Of a stretch of DNA of 64,000 nucleotides, positions 42,728-51,759 are shown in pieces (the stretch's first letter is position 1; each line of letters starts with the position of its first letter). The notes below the pieces were generated by a model. The model searched no databases and was not told the DNA's origin. It worked only from the letters and a program-made list of their open reading frames with translations. This DNA is from Hymenobacter canadensis. GTDB lineage: Bacteria; Bacteroidota; Bacteroidia; Cytophagales; Hymenobacteraceae. Made by a program: the position numbers and the translations under genes. The stretch spans positions 2,976,001-3,040,000 of the forward strand of contig NZ_CP114767.1 of assembly GCF_027359925.1 (NCBI RefSeq), in the 5' to 3' direction.

Positions 42728-43174
42728 CTATTTGGTGAGCTTGATGGTGACAACGCGCGGGCCGCTCACGGTGAACTTGCACTCGTTGAAATCGGGCGGG
42801 GCCAGCGTGGGGCGCACGTTGTTGGAGAAGGCAAACGGCTCGGTAGGGATGCCCACGAAGTTCTTGTCCAGCTTGTCGTTGTTGTTCATGTCCTGGGTGA
42901 TGGCCACGGCCCACTCACCGTTGGGCAGGTCTACGGGCAGCGTAATCTGGCGCTGGCCGGCGGGCATCACCACTTTCTTGAACACGTAGCCCTGGGGCTT
43001 GAGAAACTGGTCGCGCAGGTTGTAGAAATACAATTTTACCACCGACTGCGTGGAGGCCAGTGCCGAAACGACCACCGTAATGGACGACGTTCCCGCCGGA
43101 TTGCCGGCCGAAGCCGGAACGGCGGCCAGCAAACTGCCGGCAGCAAACAGGATGGCACGCGTCGAAACTATCAT
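42728..43174 (-). CDS. Exported DUF2141 protein
   Basis: 148 residues. Signal peptide 1-23 (ends VPASAG). The DUF2141 beta-sandwich has VVKLYFYNLRDQFLKPQGYV, the core LPNGEWAVAITQDMNNNDKLDKN, and VGIPTEPFAFSNNVRPTLAP. The Asp/Asn-rich core resembles a calcium-binding loop. The function of the family is unknown. Standalone gene with its own terminator. Confidence 0.9.
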   Translation of the reverse strand: MIVSTRAILFAAGSLLAAVPASAGNPAGTSSITVVVSALASTQSVVKLYFYNLRDQFLKPQGYVFKKVVMPAGQRQITLPVDLPNGEWAVAITQDMNNNDKLDKNFVGIPTEPFAFSNNVRPTLAPPDFNECKFTVSGPRVVTIKLTK

Positions 43175-43318
43175 AGACTAAACAAAACAACCGTGGAACA
43201 GTGCAGGCCCAACACGCAGCGCTTCCAAAAAAGTGCCACTACCGACGTAACCAGTCGGCCGCGCAGAAGGGGCCATCAATATAGCCAGAAACCCCGGGTT
43301 TGTGCCTACCTGCTCCAT

Positions 43319-43582
43319 CTAGGCATCCCAGTCGTCCAGGCCTTCCTGCTGGGCGCCGAGGCAGATTTCGTCGAAGAACATTTCTATCTGGTAGGGGTCG
43401 ATATTGGGGTTGAGTACCCAGTTGCTGAGCGCATGGCAGTATACTTTCAGCATTTCCGGCCGGCCAATTTTCGCAACTGCTTCCCGGTGGAAAGCCCGCA
43501 TACGGGCCGCCATTGCCTCTCGCACCCGTGGGTTATCGGGCACACTGCCAGCCGGAAAACGCGTATCATCTGAATTTGACAT
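43319..43582 (-). CDS. Small hypothetical protein
   Basis: 87 residues, acidic, no signal or membrane segment. The sequence is mostly predicted helix (VREAMAARMRAFHREAVAKI, then EMFFDEICLGAQQEGLDDWD). I recognise no domain. The ATG at 43582 is preceded by an AT-rich stretch that could hold a promoter. A standalone gene, possibly lineage-specific. Confidence 0.55.
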   Translation of the reverse strand: MSNSDDTRFPAGSVPDNPRVREAMAARMRAFHREAVAKIGRPEMLKVYCHALSNWVLNPNIDPYQIEMFFDEICLGAQQEGLDDWDA

Positions 43583-43865
43583 AATTCACTATTTATTTGA
43601 ACAAAATAACGATACGTTGTTTGATTTAAAGAGTTTCTTCTCCTTGATTTCGGTTATAACGCCGGCCAAAGTAATGCCGCCGGCCCTAAAACCACAAACC
43701 TCCGCCGGCTAGCCAGGTTGCAGCAGCACCTGCCGGTCGCCATCTGCCCGCTATTGGAACGGCAGAGCTCCCGGCGGTTGTTTGACAGCAGGCGGCCAAG
43801 TCCGGCTGTCGGCTTCCTGCGTATATTCCCTTCTTGATTTTTCCCTGTTTCCCTCCCGTTTCTCT

Positions 43866-44549
43866 ATGCTGTCCTTTCTGAAAAAGAACCCCTACCTGCT
43901 GAGCATGCTACTGCTCACGATGGCCTGCTCCCAGCAGCGCCCCGCCGACGCCCAGGCCCTGAGCCGCTCCACCGCTGGCGGCCTGCCCACCGCTACCCAA
44001 GCCAAAGGCTTGGCCGTAGCCACGTTTGCAGGCGGCTGCTTCTGGTGCACCGAAGAAGTATTTGAGGAGCTGAAAGGCGTGCAGTACGTGGTATCGGGCT
44101 ACGCCGGCGGCAAAGAGGCCAACCCCACCTATGAGCAGGTGGGCAGTGGCCGCACCGACCACGCCGAGAGCTTCCAAGTGTACTACACCCCCGGCCAGAT
44201 CAGCTACCAGCAGCTGCTGGACGTGTTTTTCCTGGCCGGCCACGACCCCACGACGCTCAACCGCCAGGGCCCCGATGCCGGCGCGCAGTACCGCTCGGTG
44301 GCCTTCTACCGCACGCCCCAGGAAAAGCAGCTCATTGAGGCTACCATCAAGCGGGTGAATGCCTCGAAGCACTACCCCAACCCCATCGTGACCCAGGTGA
44401 AGGCCTTTACCAAATTCTGGCCCGCTGAAGACTACCACCAGGGCTACTTCCGCCTCCACGGCGACAACCCCTACGTGCAGTCGGTGTCGGTGCCGAAGGT
44501 GCAGAAGTTCCGCAAGGCCTTTCCGCAGCTGCTGAAAAACCCGCTGTAG
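43866..44549 (+). CDS. msrA: Peptide-methionine (S)-S-oxide reductase, lipoprotein form
   Basis: 227 residues from ATG 43866. The N-terminal signal with lipobox LLTMAC puts a lipidated cysteine at 21, so this MsrA is probably anchored in the envelope rather than cytoplasmic. Catalytic Cys58 lies in AGGCFWCTEEVF. Typical family blocks follow: VSGYAGGKEANPTYEQVGSG, HDPTTLNRQGPDAGAQYRSV and PAEDYHQGYF. It repairs S-sulfoxide of methionine in oxidised proteins. Ends with a GC-rich hairpin at 44579-44607. Confidence 0.94.
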   Translation: MLSFLKKNPYLLSMLLLTMACSQQRPADAQALSRSTAGGLPTATQAKGLAVATFAGGCFWCTEEVFEELKGVQYVVSGYAGGKEANPTYEQVGSGRTDHAESFQVYYTPGQISYQQLLDVFFLAGHDPTTLNRQGPDAGAQYRSVAFYRTPQEKQLIEATIKRVNASKHYPNPIVTQVKAFTKFWPAEDYHQGYFRLHGDNPYVQSVSVPKVQKFRKAFPQLLKNPL

Positions 44550-44578
44550 CGCGCCGCACCTCACTGGTTTCCTGCCTT

Positions 44579-44607
44579 AGCGGCCGCATACCCCATATGC
44601 GGCCGCT
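44579..44607 (+). terminator. Hairpin after msrA
   Basis: AGCGGCCGCATA pairs with TATGCGGCCGCT around a short loop, 30 bases past the stop. Few T follow, so termination would be weak or factor-dependent. Confidence 0.55.
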
Positions 44608-44712
44608 CTTGGCTTTCGGCCCTCAGGCAAGGCCCAGTCATAGCTGAATGGCTATATTATGCCAGTCCCTGTATCTTGCACCCTCGCTCCGCCTGCTCTT
44701 CTTCCCGCACCT

Positions 44713-45519
44713 ATGCTCTGGTCTGACACCACCGAAACTGCCGCCGCCCGCACCCTGATGCGGGATCTGCAGCCAGTGCCCATGCTGGATGCGCTGCCGC
44801 ATCTGGCCTGGCTCTCCACCCCCGATGGCACCGTTATCCATTGCAACCGGCGCTGGCACAGCTACACCGGCGCCCCCCCCGATGCCCTGGCCGATGGCGG
44901 CTTTGTGGAGTATCTGCACCCCGACGACCGCGCCGAAGCCGCCGATGCCCAGCTACGCCACCTGCCCAACGGCAAAACCATGGAGCTGCACCTGCGCTGG
45001 CGCGGCCAAGACGGCCGCTACCGCTGGTACCTCGACCGGGTGGTGCCGCTGTATGGGCCCGACACCAAGCTGCTGGGCTGGCTGGGTACTTCCACCGACA
45101 TCGACGAGCAGAAGCGGGCCGAAATCCAGGAGCGCCGCGGCCGGGAGCTGTTCGAGCTGATGGCCCGCGCCACCAACGACCTGATGTGGGACTGGGACAT
45201 GACCTCGGGCCGGATGTGGTACAGCGAGGCTTTCTGGCAGCTGGTGGGCTATCCGCCCCGCCCCGACACCGAAACGGTGGCCTTCTGGCTGAGCCTGATC
45301 CATCCCGACGACTTGGAGCGGGTGCAGAACGGCGTGCAGGACGACCTGACCACCAGCGCCAAGCTGCTGGAATCGGAGTTTCGCCTGCGCCGCTCCGACG
45401 GCCACTACCTCACCATCCAGGACCGCGCCTGCGTGATTCACGACGCAGCCGGCCTGCCGGTGCGCATGGTGGGCGCCATGCGCGACGCGACGGAAGAAGC
45501 GGCCCTGCGCGGGCAGTAG
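44713..45519 (+). CDS. Tandem PAS-domain protein without an output domain
   Basis: 268 residues from ATG 44713. PAS/PAC 1 spans about 24-135 (LPHLAWLSTPDGTVIHCNRR to LGWLGTSTDIDEQKRAEIQE). PAS/PAC 2 spans about 145-262 (LMARATNDLMWDWDMTSGRM to RMVGAMRDATEEAALRGQ). The ending of PAC 2 normally leads into a histidine kinase or another PAS domain, but a stop codon follows at once and no HisKA or HATPase sequence is present in any frame downstream. It may be a natural stand-alone sensor or a truncated kinase. No ligand residue is evident. Confidence 0.82.
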   Translation: MLWSDTTETAAARTLMRDLQPVPMLDALPHLAWLSTPDGTVIHCNRRWHSYTGAPPDALADGGFVEYLHPDDRAEAADAQLRHLPNGKTMELHLRWRGQDGRYRWYLDRVVPLYGPDTKLLGWLGTSTDIDEQKRAEIQERRGRELFELMARATNDLMWDWDMTSGRMWYSEAFWQLVGYPPRPDTETVAFWLSLIHPDDLERVQNGVQDDLTTSAKLLESEFRLRRSDGHYLTIQDRACVIHDAAGLPVRMVGAMRDATEEAALRGQ

Positions 45520-45597
45520 CAGCAGGCGCCCGGCCACCTGGCGCAAAATGGCCGCCGCTATGTACTTTCGGGCTCATCCTGAAGGTTCCTTACGCGC

Positions 45598-46758
45598 ATG
45601 CCGTTTCCCGTTCCTGTTTCCAAGCTGCCCGACATCGGGACCAGTATTTTCTCCGTGATGACGCAGCTGGCCCAGGAATGCGGGGCCATCAATCTGGCGC
45701 AGGGCTTCCCCGACTACGACCCGCCGCTGGCCCTGCAGCAGGCGCTGGCCCGCCACGCCACCACCGCCGGCCACCACCAGTATGCGCCCATGCCGGGTCT
45801 GCCGCGCCTGCGCGAAGCCATTGCCCGCAAAACGGCCCGCGTCTATGGCATTCCGGAGCCCGACCCGGCCACGGAAATCACCGTGACCTGTGGTGCCACG
45901 GAGGCGCTGTATGCGGTACTGGCCGCCGTGGTGCATCCCGGCGACGAGGTGCTGGTGCTGGAGCCGGCCTACGACCTCTACGGCCCGGCCATCCGGCTGC
46001 AGGGCGGCGTGCCGGTGTACGTGCCGCTGCCCGCCCCGCACTTCCGCCCCGACTGGGACCTAGTGCGGGCCGCGCTGTCGCCGCGGACCCGGCTGGTCAT
46101 GCTCAACTCGCCCCACAACCCCAGCGGCGCAGTCCTGACTGCCGCCGACCTCGATACGCTGGCCGCCCTGCTGCGCGATACCGCCACGATGCTGCTCAGC
46201 GACGAAGTGTATGAGCACATGGTGTTTGATGGGGAGCCGCACCGCAGCGTTTTGCAGCACCCCGAGCTGCGCGAGCGGGCGTTTGTGCTGTCGTCGTTCG
46301 GCAAAACGTACCACGCCACAGGCTGGAAGCTGGGCTACTGCATCGCGCCGCCGGCCCTTACGGCCGAAGTGCGCCGGGTGCACCAGTTTCTCACGTTTGC
46401 CGTGAGCACGCCCACCCAGCACGCCCTAGCCGACGTGCTGGAAACCGACGCCGCCCACGACCAGCACCTGCCAGCCTTCTACCAGCACAAGCGCGACCTG
46501 TTCCGGGAGCTGCTGGCCGGCTCGCGCTTCGAACTGCTGCCCGTGCCCGGCGGCTACTTCCAGCTGGCCCGCTACCACCGCATTTCCACCCTGCCCGATG
46601 TGGAGTTTGCCCGGCACCTCACCCGGGAAGCCGGCGTGGCCGTGGTGCCTGTGTCGGCCTTCTACCACAACGGCCACGACGCGGGCCTGATCCGCTTTTG
46701 CTTTGCCAAACAGGATGCCACCCTGCAGGCGGCAGCCGAGCGGCTGCGGGTGCTGTAA
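45598..46758 (+). CDS. Class I aminotransferase, methionine/KAT (YbdL) type
   Basis: 386 residues, fold-type I PLP enzyme. The PLP lysine is K236 in LSSFGKTYHATGWK. N174 in NSPHNPSGAVL and D202/Y205 in SDEVYEHMV hold the cofactor. The opening SKLPDIGTSIFSVMTQLAQE with INLAQGFPDYDPP is typical of YbdL and kynurenine/glutamine transaminase K relatives, which transaminate methionine and its keto acid with glutamine. An omega-amidase lies 230 bases downstream. A strong terminator follows, so the two genes may be transcribed separately. Confidence 0.9.
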   Translation: MPFPVPVSKLPDIGTSIFSVMTQLAQECGAINLAQGFPDYDPPLALQQALARHATTAGHHQYAPMPGLPRLREAIARKTARVYGIPEPDPATEITVTCGATEALYAVLAAVVHPGDEVLVLEPAYDLYGPAIRLQGGVPVYVPLPAPHFRPDWDLVRAALSPRTRLVMLNSPHNPSGAVLTAADLDTLAALLRDTATMLLSDEVYEHMVFDGEPHRSVLQHPELRERAFVLSSFGKTYHATGWKLGYCIAPPALTAEVRRVHQFLTFAVSTPTQHALADVLETDAAHDQHLPAFYQHKRDLFRELLAGSRFELLPVPGGYFQLARYHRISTLPDVEFARHLTREAGVAVVPVSAFYHNGHDAGLIRFCFAKQDATLQAAAERLRVL

Positions 46759-46786
46759 ATCCATGAATTGTTCAGCCCTACGTAAT

Positions 46787-46817
46787 GCGCCCCGGCAATC
46801 TGCCGGGGCGCGTTTTT
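46787..46817 (+). terminator. Intrinsic terminator after the aminotransferase gene
   Basis: GCGCCCCGGCA (46787-46797) pairs with TGCCGGGGCGC (46801-46811), then TTTTT. Confidence 0.88.
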
Positions 46818-46987
46818 CGTATGTGCCCCCGATACCACCGTGCTTGGCGCGGCCCTGGCATTGGGTAAAGCAAAAAGTTTATTGCATATTTCATATTATC
46901 TACATTTTGGTATGCATGCTCACTTCTGCACCCGCTGCCTGGTCTGCCGCCGCCACTTTCTACTACACCTAAATTGCTCCTGGTCTT

Positions 46988-47797
46988 ATGCCTGATTTAA
47001 CCGTTTCTTTTATTCAGACCTCACTGCAGTGGCATGATCCGGCCGCCAACTGGAAAGAATTGCAGCGGCACATCGACGAAATATCGGTAGCCACCGACCT
47101 GATTGTGCTGCCGGAGATGTTCACAACCGGCTTCAGCATGGACGCCGCGCACCTGGCCGAAACCATGGAGGGCCCTACCGTAGCCTGGATGCGCCAGCTG
47201 GCCGCCGCCCGCAACGCCGTCATCACGGGCAGCATCATTATCCGCGACGAGGCCGGCCAGCATTACAATCGCCTGCTGTGGGTGCGCCCCGACGGCAGCC
47301 TGAGCTACTACAACAAGCGTCACCTGTTCTCGATGGCCGGCGAGCATACCGTGTACACGGCCGGCCATGAGCGCCTGATAGAAGAATGGCGCGGCTGGCG
47401 CATCTGCCCGCTTGTGTGCTACGATCTGCGCTTTCCGGTCTGGAGCCGCAACCCCATGCACGAGCCCTACGACCTGCTGCTGTACGTGGCCAATTGGCCG
47501 GCCGCCCGCCGCACCGCTTGGATGACGCTACTCCGGGCCCGGGCCATGGAAAATCTGGCCTACACCATGGGCGTGAACTGCGTGGGCATCGACGGCAACA
47601 GCCTGGCCTACGCCGGCGACTCGGCCCTGCTGGACATGCGCGGCGAGTATCTGGTGGAAGTCGGCAACCAGGAAACCGGCATCACGCGCACCCTGCGCCG
47701 CACCGATCTGGAGGCTTTCCGGGAGCGTTTTCCGGCCCTGAAGGACGCCGACCCCTTCGAGCTGCTGCATCCGTCAGCCGAAATGATTCGGCACTAG
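46988..47797 (+). CDS. Nitrilase-superfamily omega-amidase (YafV type)
   Basis: 269 residues. The nitrilase triad is E43 in VLPEMFTTGF, K110 in YYNKRHLFSM and C144 in LVCYDLRFPVW, with the expected spacing. This clade hydrolyses 2-oxoglutaramate and 2-oxosuccinamate, the products left when glutamine or asparagine donate amino groups. The aminotransferase just upstream makes such products, so the two are probably partners in a keto-acid salvage route. The pairing is established in other organisms; the activity here is inferred. TACATTTTG at 46901-46909 may be part of its promoter. Confidence 0.9.
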   Translation: MPDLTVSFIQTSLQWHDPAANWKELQRHIDEISVATDLIVLPEMFTTGFSMDAAHLAETMEGPTVAWMRQLAAARNAVITGSIIIRDEAGQHYNRLLWVRPDGSLSYYNKRHLFSMAGEHTVYTAGHERLIEEWRGWRICPLVCYDLRFPVWSRNPMHEPYDLLLYVANWPAARRTAWMTLLRARAMENLAYTMGVNCVGIDGNSLAYAGDSALLDMRGEYLVEVGNQETGITRTLRRTDLEAFRERFPALKDADPFELLHPSAEMIRH

Positions 47798-47828
47798 CCG
47801 ACAGGACTATTCATCGGAAGATCCTTGT

Positions 47829-47888
47829 AAGAAACCCAATGCCCCCCGGCCGTAGCAGATGCTGCAGCCGGGGGGCATTGGGTTTCTT
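47829..47888. terminator. Bidirectional terminator between the amidase and FG-GAP genes
   Basis: Perfect 22-base-pair stem (47829-47850 with 47867-47888), bounded by AA and TT. It lies between convergent genes. Confidence 0.88.
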
Positions 47889-47932
47889 AAAAGGGCCTAG
47901 CCGCACCGGACATGGGCGACGAGAGCAGGCAA

Positions 47933-50230
47933 CTATTCACTCACGACCAGCCGCTGCATGCCCAGCTGGCCAGCGGGGGTTTCGCAGCGCACTACGTACA
48001 CGCCGGCAGCCAGCCCGCGCAAATCCAGCTGGTGGCGGCGGCTGAACGTGGCCCCGGTGCGCACGGTGCGGCCGGTGAGATCGAGCAGCGTCAGGCGGGA
48101 GGGCTGAGTGGTTTCGACGGCGGCAGCCGCCGCGGCCGGGTTAGGATACACGCTCAGCGGCAGGGCCTGCGCCGCTGCTGCCCGGGTGCTCAGCACCCGG
48201 TTGCGGGTGGCCGCCGCCAGCACGCCTCCGGCTTCCATCCCGATAAACAGCTCGGGGCTACCGTCGGCATTCACGTCGGCGGCGGCCAGGGCGAAGTGGT
48301 TGGGCGAGTGCGTGCCGAGGTAGCCATCGTCGTAGCGGGCCTGGGCAGCGTTGTAGAACAAGCTCGACCGGTCAATAAAAATACCGGACTGGGCGCGCAG
48401 GTTGGCAAACAGCCGCACCTGGCCGCTGGCGTCGGCCGTCAGCAGATCGGGCGTGCCGTCGCCGTCGAAGTCGGACACTACCAATGAGAGGTTAGCGGGG
48501 CGCGTGCCGGCCGCCGTGCGCAGCTGGCCGAAGTCGGCATTGGCCAGCACAAAGGCCGTTTCGGGCGTAGCACTGCCGCTGTGGCGGTAATAGCGCAGGG
48601 CCTGGCCGGGCAGATCCGTACGGGTGGAGTTGGTGGCGTAAAGCAGATCCAGGAAGCCGTCGTTATCCACGTCGAAGAAGGTGGCGTTGTCGTCGGGGGC
48701 GTTGGGCAGGTTGCTGATCAGGCGCAGGTCGTTACGGTCGAAGCTGGCGGGCTGCCCGGCGAGGGCGCGGTTGGGGTAGTAGCCCACAAACGCCTGGCGC
48801 CCTACGGCTAGGTAGCCCGCACACACCAGGTCCGGCGCCCCGTCACGGTTGAGGTCAGCCACCGTAGGCCGCAGCGCCCCGAATTTACGGGCCGATAAGC
48901 CCAGGTAGTCTTCCGTAACCAGCTGATAAACGGGGCGGGCGGCAGTGCCGGTATTGCGGTAGTGCGCCACCGAGGCCACCAGCGGGCTGGCCGGCGTCAG
49001 GCGCTTCACCCCGGCCACCAGCAGATCCAGCCGGCCGTCGGCGTCCACGTCCAGGAAAGCCGGCGCGGCCTGCGAGCTGACTTCCAGCATATCCTGCTGC
49101 AGAAAACCCGTCTGCCGCGGCTGCAGATTGTAGGCCGGGCCGATGCCGGTATTCTCGTAGAGCAGCACCGTGCGGCGCGTATCCACGCTGTCGAGGTTAT
49201 CGAACAGGTTGGGGGCGGCCAGCAGGTCGGGGCGGCCGTCGAAGGTGACATCCACCACGTAGCCGGCCGGAAAAAACGGAATCCGGATGGCGGCCGCGGC
49301 CGTGGGGAAGCTGACATTGGCCGTAGTCATGCGGGCCAGCTGGGGTGTGCCCTCGTTCAGGGTCGATACCAGCTCGGGGCAGTAGTCGCGGCCCATCAGC
49401 GCATCCTGGTCGCCGTCGCCGTCGAGGTCCATTACTGTGAGGCTGCTGCTAGACGAATGCTGGGGCCGGGCCTCGCGGCATAGCACCGGCGTGGCACTGA
49501 ATACATAGGAGCCGCACTCGCCCAAGCAGTTGCGAATGTTGCCCCAGGCATCGTTGACTTCCCGGAACGCCAGTCCCCCGCAGGCGTCAGTGGCCGTATT
49601 CTGGTAGTGATAGATGGTGCGAAAATTCTCCCAGCTAGCCACTAAAATATCGAGTCGACCGTCGCCGTCCAGGTCCGTAATGGCGGGCATGTTGGTACCG
49701 ACGTTGATGTTAACCGTGATGGTGCTGCCGGGCAGCGTGGCCCGAATCTGGGGCGTCACCAGCTGAAACGACGGCAGCCCGCCGGCACCGGCCACGTTGC
49801 GAAACACCCGGATATCGGCCCCGTTCTCGGCGGAGGTGAACAGGTCGGGGCGGCCGTCGCAGTCGTAGTCGCGCAGCAGGGCCCAGTTGCGCAAACCGGC
49901 CGGAAACAGCGTGGCCAGCTCGGGCGCATACTGCCAGCGCCGCGCGCCGCCCGGCGCGGCGGCGTTGCGGTAGGTAAGCACCCGGCGCGTACGGCGGTCG
50001 AAGATGAACAGGTCCTGCCGGCCGTCGGCGTCGAGGTCGATGCCCGAAAACTGGGGTGAGTCGAGGCCGCCGGCCCAGGCGTTGCGGAGCGTATCGGAGC
50101 CCTGCACTACTTTTGCCACCTCCCGAAACTCAAAGCCAAAAGCCGTATTTTGCGCAGTTGCCCGGGTAGCCGAACCGGCCCAGCCAAAGCTCGTCAGCAC
50201 CGCAGCAGCGAGAATAAACCGTCGAAACAT
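47933..50230 (-). CDS. FG-GAP/VCBS-repeat protein with type IX sorting domain
   Basis: 765 residues from ATG 50230 (MFRRFILAAAVLTSFGWAGS), signal peptide ends ATAQ. The body holds many repeats of the form DLDGDGRLDILVASW, DVDADGRLDLLVAG and DFDGDGTPDLLTADASG, which are calcium-binding FG-GAP/VCBS blades of a beta-propeller. The C-terminal ~75 residues, from LSVYPNPAAAAAAVE to GMQRLVVSE, are a type IX sorting domain. This suggests a surface-exposed adhesin or structural protein. The divergent murF starts only 57 bases away. Confidence 0.9.
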   Translation of the reverse strand: MFRRFILAAAVLTSFGWAGSATRATAQNTAFGFEFREVAKVVQGSDTLRNAWAGGLDSPQFSGIDLDADGRQDLFIFDRRTRRVLTYRNAAAPGGARRWQYAPELATLFPAGLRNWALLRDYDCDGRPDLFTSAENGADIRVFRNVAGAGGLPSFQLVTPQIRATLPGSTITVNINVGTNMPAITDLDGDGRLDILVASWENFRTIYHYQNTATDACGGLAFREVNDAWGNIRNCLGECGSYVFSATPVLCREARPQHSSSSSLTVMDLDGDGDQDALMGRDYCPELVSTLNEGTPQLARMTTANVSFPTAAAAIRIPFFPAGYVVDVTFDGRPDLLAAPNLFDNLDSVDTRRTVLLYENTGIGPAYNLQPRQTGFLQQDMLEVSSQAAPAFLDVDADGRLDLLVAGVKRLTPASPLVASVAHYRNTGTAARPVYQLVTEDYLGLSARKFGALRPTVADLNRDGAPDLVCAGYLAVGRQAFVGYYPNRALAGQPASFDRNDLRLISNLPNAPDDNATFFDVDNDGFLDLLYATNSTRTDLPGQALRYYRHSGSATPETAFVLANADFGQLRTAAGTRPANLSLVVSDFDGDGTPDLLTADASGQVRLFANLRAQSGIFIDRSSLFYNAAQARYDDGYLGTHSPNHFALAAADVNADGSPELFIGMEAGGVLAAATRNRVLSTRAAAAQALPLSVYPNPAAAAAAVETTQPSRLTLLDLTGRTVRTGATFSRRHQLDLRGLAAGVYVVRCETPAGQLGMQRLVVSE

Positions 50231-50287
50231 AGAAATACCTTTTTCTTGTAAGACACGAAAAGTAAGCTCCAAGTTACCACAAAGCCC

Positions 50288-51592
50288 ATGGAAGATATTG
50301 AGGCGCTCTACGACCGGTTTCGCGCCTGCACGGCCGTTAGCACCGACTCGCGGCAGCCGCAGGACGGAACCCTGTTTTTCGCCCTGAATGGCCCCAGTTT
50401 CCGCGGGGCCGACTTTGCCCCCGGGGCCCTGGCGCAGGGTGCCCACCACGCTGTCACGGACGATGCCGCCCAGGCCACGCACGACCCCGAGCACTACACC
50501 TACGCGCCCGACCCATTGCTAGCGCTGCAGGCGCTGGCGCGGCACCACCGCCGCCAGCTCATCATTCCGGTGCTGGCCATCACGGGCTCGAATGGCAAAA
50601 CCACTACTAAGGAGCTGGTGCATGCCGTACTAAGTTGCCGCTACAACGTGCAGTACACCCGCGGCAACCTCAACAACCACATCGGCGTGCCGCTCACGCT
50701 GCTCAGCATCCGCAGCGGCGAGCATGAGTTGGCCATCGTGGAAATGGGGGCTAACCACCAGGGCGAAATTGCGCTGCTCTGCGAGCTGGCCGAGCCTACG
50801 CACGGCCTCATCACCAACATCGGCAAGGCCCACCTGGAGGGCTTTGGCGGGCAGGAGGGCATCCTGAAGGGCAAGTCGGAGCTGTTCCGGTTTCTGGCCA
50901 CGGTGGGCGGCACGGCCTTCCTCAACACCCTCGACCACCGCCTGGCTGGCCTCGCCGACCTCGTGCCCGGCCACGTCACGTACCCCAGCCCCACCGACAC
51001 CTACCCGGCCACCCTGCTCAGCGCCGCCCCGCAGGTAGTGTTGCGCCTCGCCGACGGCACCGTAGCCGAGGCTCACATCACCGGCGACTACAACTTCCCG
51101 AACCTGGCCGCCGCCGCCGCCGTGGGGGCTTATTTTGAGGTGCCGACCCAGGAGGTGGCCGCCGCGCTGGCCGCCTACGCGCCCACCAACAACCGCTCGC
51201 AGCTGGTGCAGACCGGCCGTAACGAAGTAGTGCTGGACGCTTACAACGCCAACCCCAGCAGCATGGCCGCCGCCCTGCGCAGCTTTGCCACCCGCCCCGG
51301 CGTGTCGAATGCGGCCAAGGTGGTGATTCTGGGGGATATGTTTGAGCTGGGCGACGAGAGCCTGGCCGAACACCAGGCGCTGGGCCACCTGCTGGCCGAG
51401 CTGCCCCTGGGCACCGTCGTGCTCATCGGCCCCGACATGGCCCGCGCCGCCGCCGTCGATCCATCGTTCCGATATTTCGCTTCCAAGCCCGAGGCGGCCA
51501 GCTGGCTGCAGCAGCAGCCCCTGCAGGGCCGCCAGATTCTCATCAAAGGCTCCCGCGGCATGGGCCTGGAAAGCCTGCTGAAAATGGTGTAG
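50288..51592 (+). CDS. murF: UDP-N-acetylmuramoyl-tripeptide--D-alanyl-D-alanine ligase
   Basis: 434 residues. Adds D-Ala-D-Ala to the UDP-MurNAc tripeptide, the last cytoplasmic step of the peptidoglycan stem. The Mur ligase P-loop is ITGSNGKTTTKE (K104 in the loop), with conserved KAHLEGFGGQEGILKGKSEL, AYNANPSSMAAALRSF and VILGDMFELGDES. N, central and C domains are all present. It is not in a dcw cluster here; it stands alone, divergent from the FG-GAP gene and convergent with rfbC. Confidence 0.95.
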   Translation: MEDIEALYDRFRACTAVSTDSRQPQDGTLFFALNGPSFRGADFAPGALAQGAHHAVTDDAAQATHDPEHYTYAPDPLLALQALARHHRRQLIIPVLAITGSNGKTTTKELVHAVLSCRYNVQYTRGNLNNHIGVPLTLLSIRSGEHELAIVEMGANHQGEIALLCELAEPTHGLITNIGKAHLEGFGGQEGILKGKSELFRFLATVGGTAFLNTLDHRLAGLADLVPGHVTYPSPTDTYPATLLSAAPQVVLRLADGTVAEAHITGDYNFPNLAAAAAVGAYFEVPTQEVAAALAAYAPTNNRSQLVQTGRNEVVLDAYNANPSSMAAALRSFATRPGVSNAAKVVILGDMFELGDESLAEHQALGHLLAELPLGTVVLIGPDMARAAAVDPSFRYFASKPEAASWLQQQPLQGRQILIKGSRGMGLESLLKMV

Positions 51593-51759
51593 CTGTCATT
51601 GCGAGCAAAGCGAAGCAATCCTTCCTCTCGTGGCAGACACTTTCCTTAATAAAAAAGCCCTCCGGCTCTAGTGTAGTACACTAACGCCGGAGGGCTTTGC
51701 ATTCAGGGTTGCTTTGCTTGCTGAGAGGAAGGATTGCTTCGCTTCGCTCGCAATGACAG
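51593..51759. repeat. Nested palindrome, GTCATnnnGAGC family, with internal terminator
   Basis: The outer arms 51593-51629 and 51723-51759 match at 36 of 37 positions (CTGTCATTGCGAGC...). Inside sits an intrinsic bidirectional terminator: AAAGCCCTCCGGC (51654-51666) with GCCGGAGGGCTTT (51686-51698), flanked by A and T runs. The whole element exactly fills the space between the stop codons of murF and rfbC. Confidence 0.92.
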
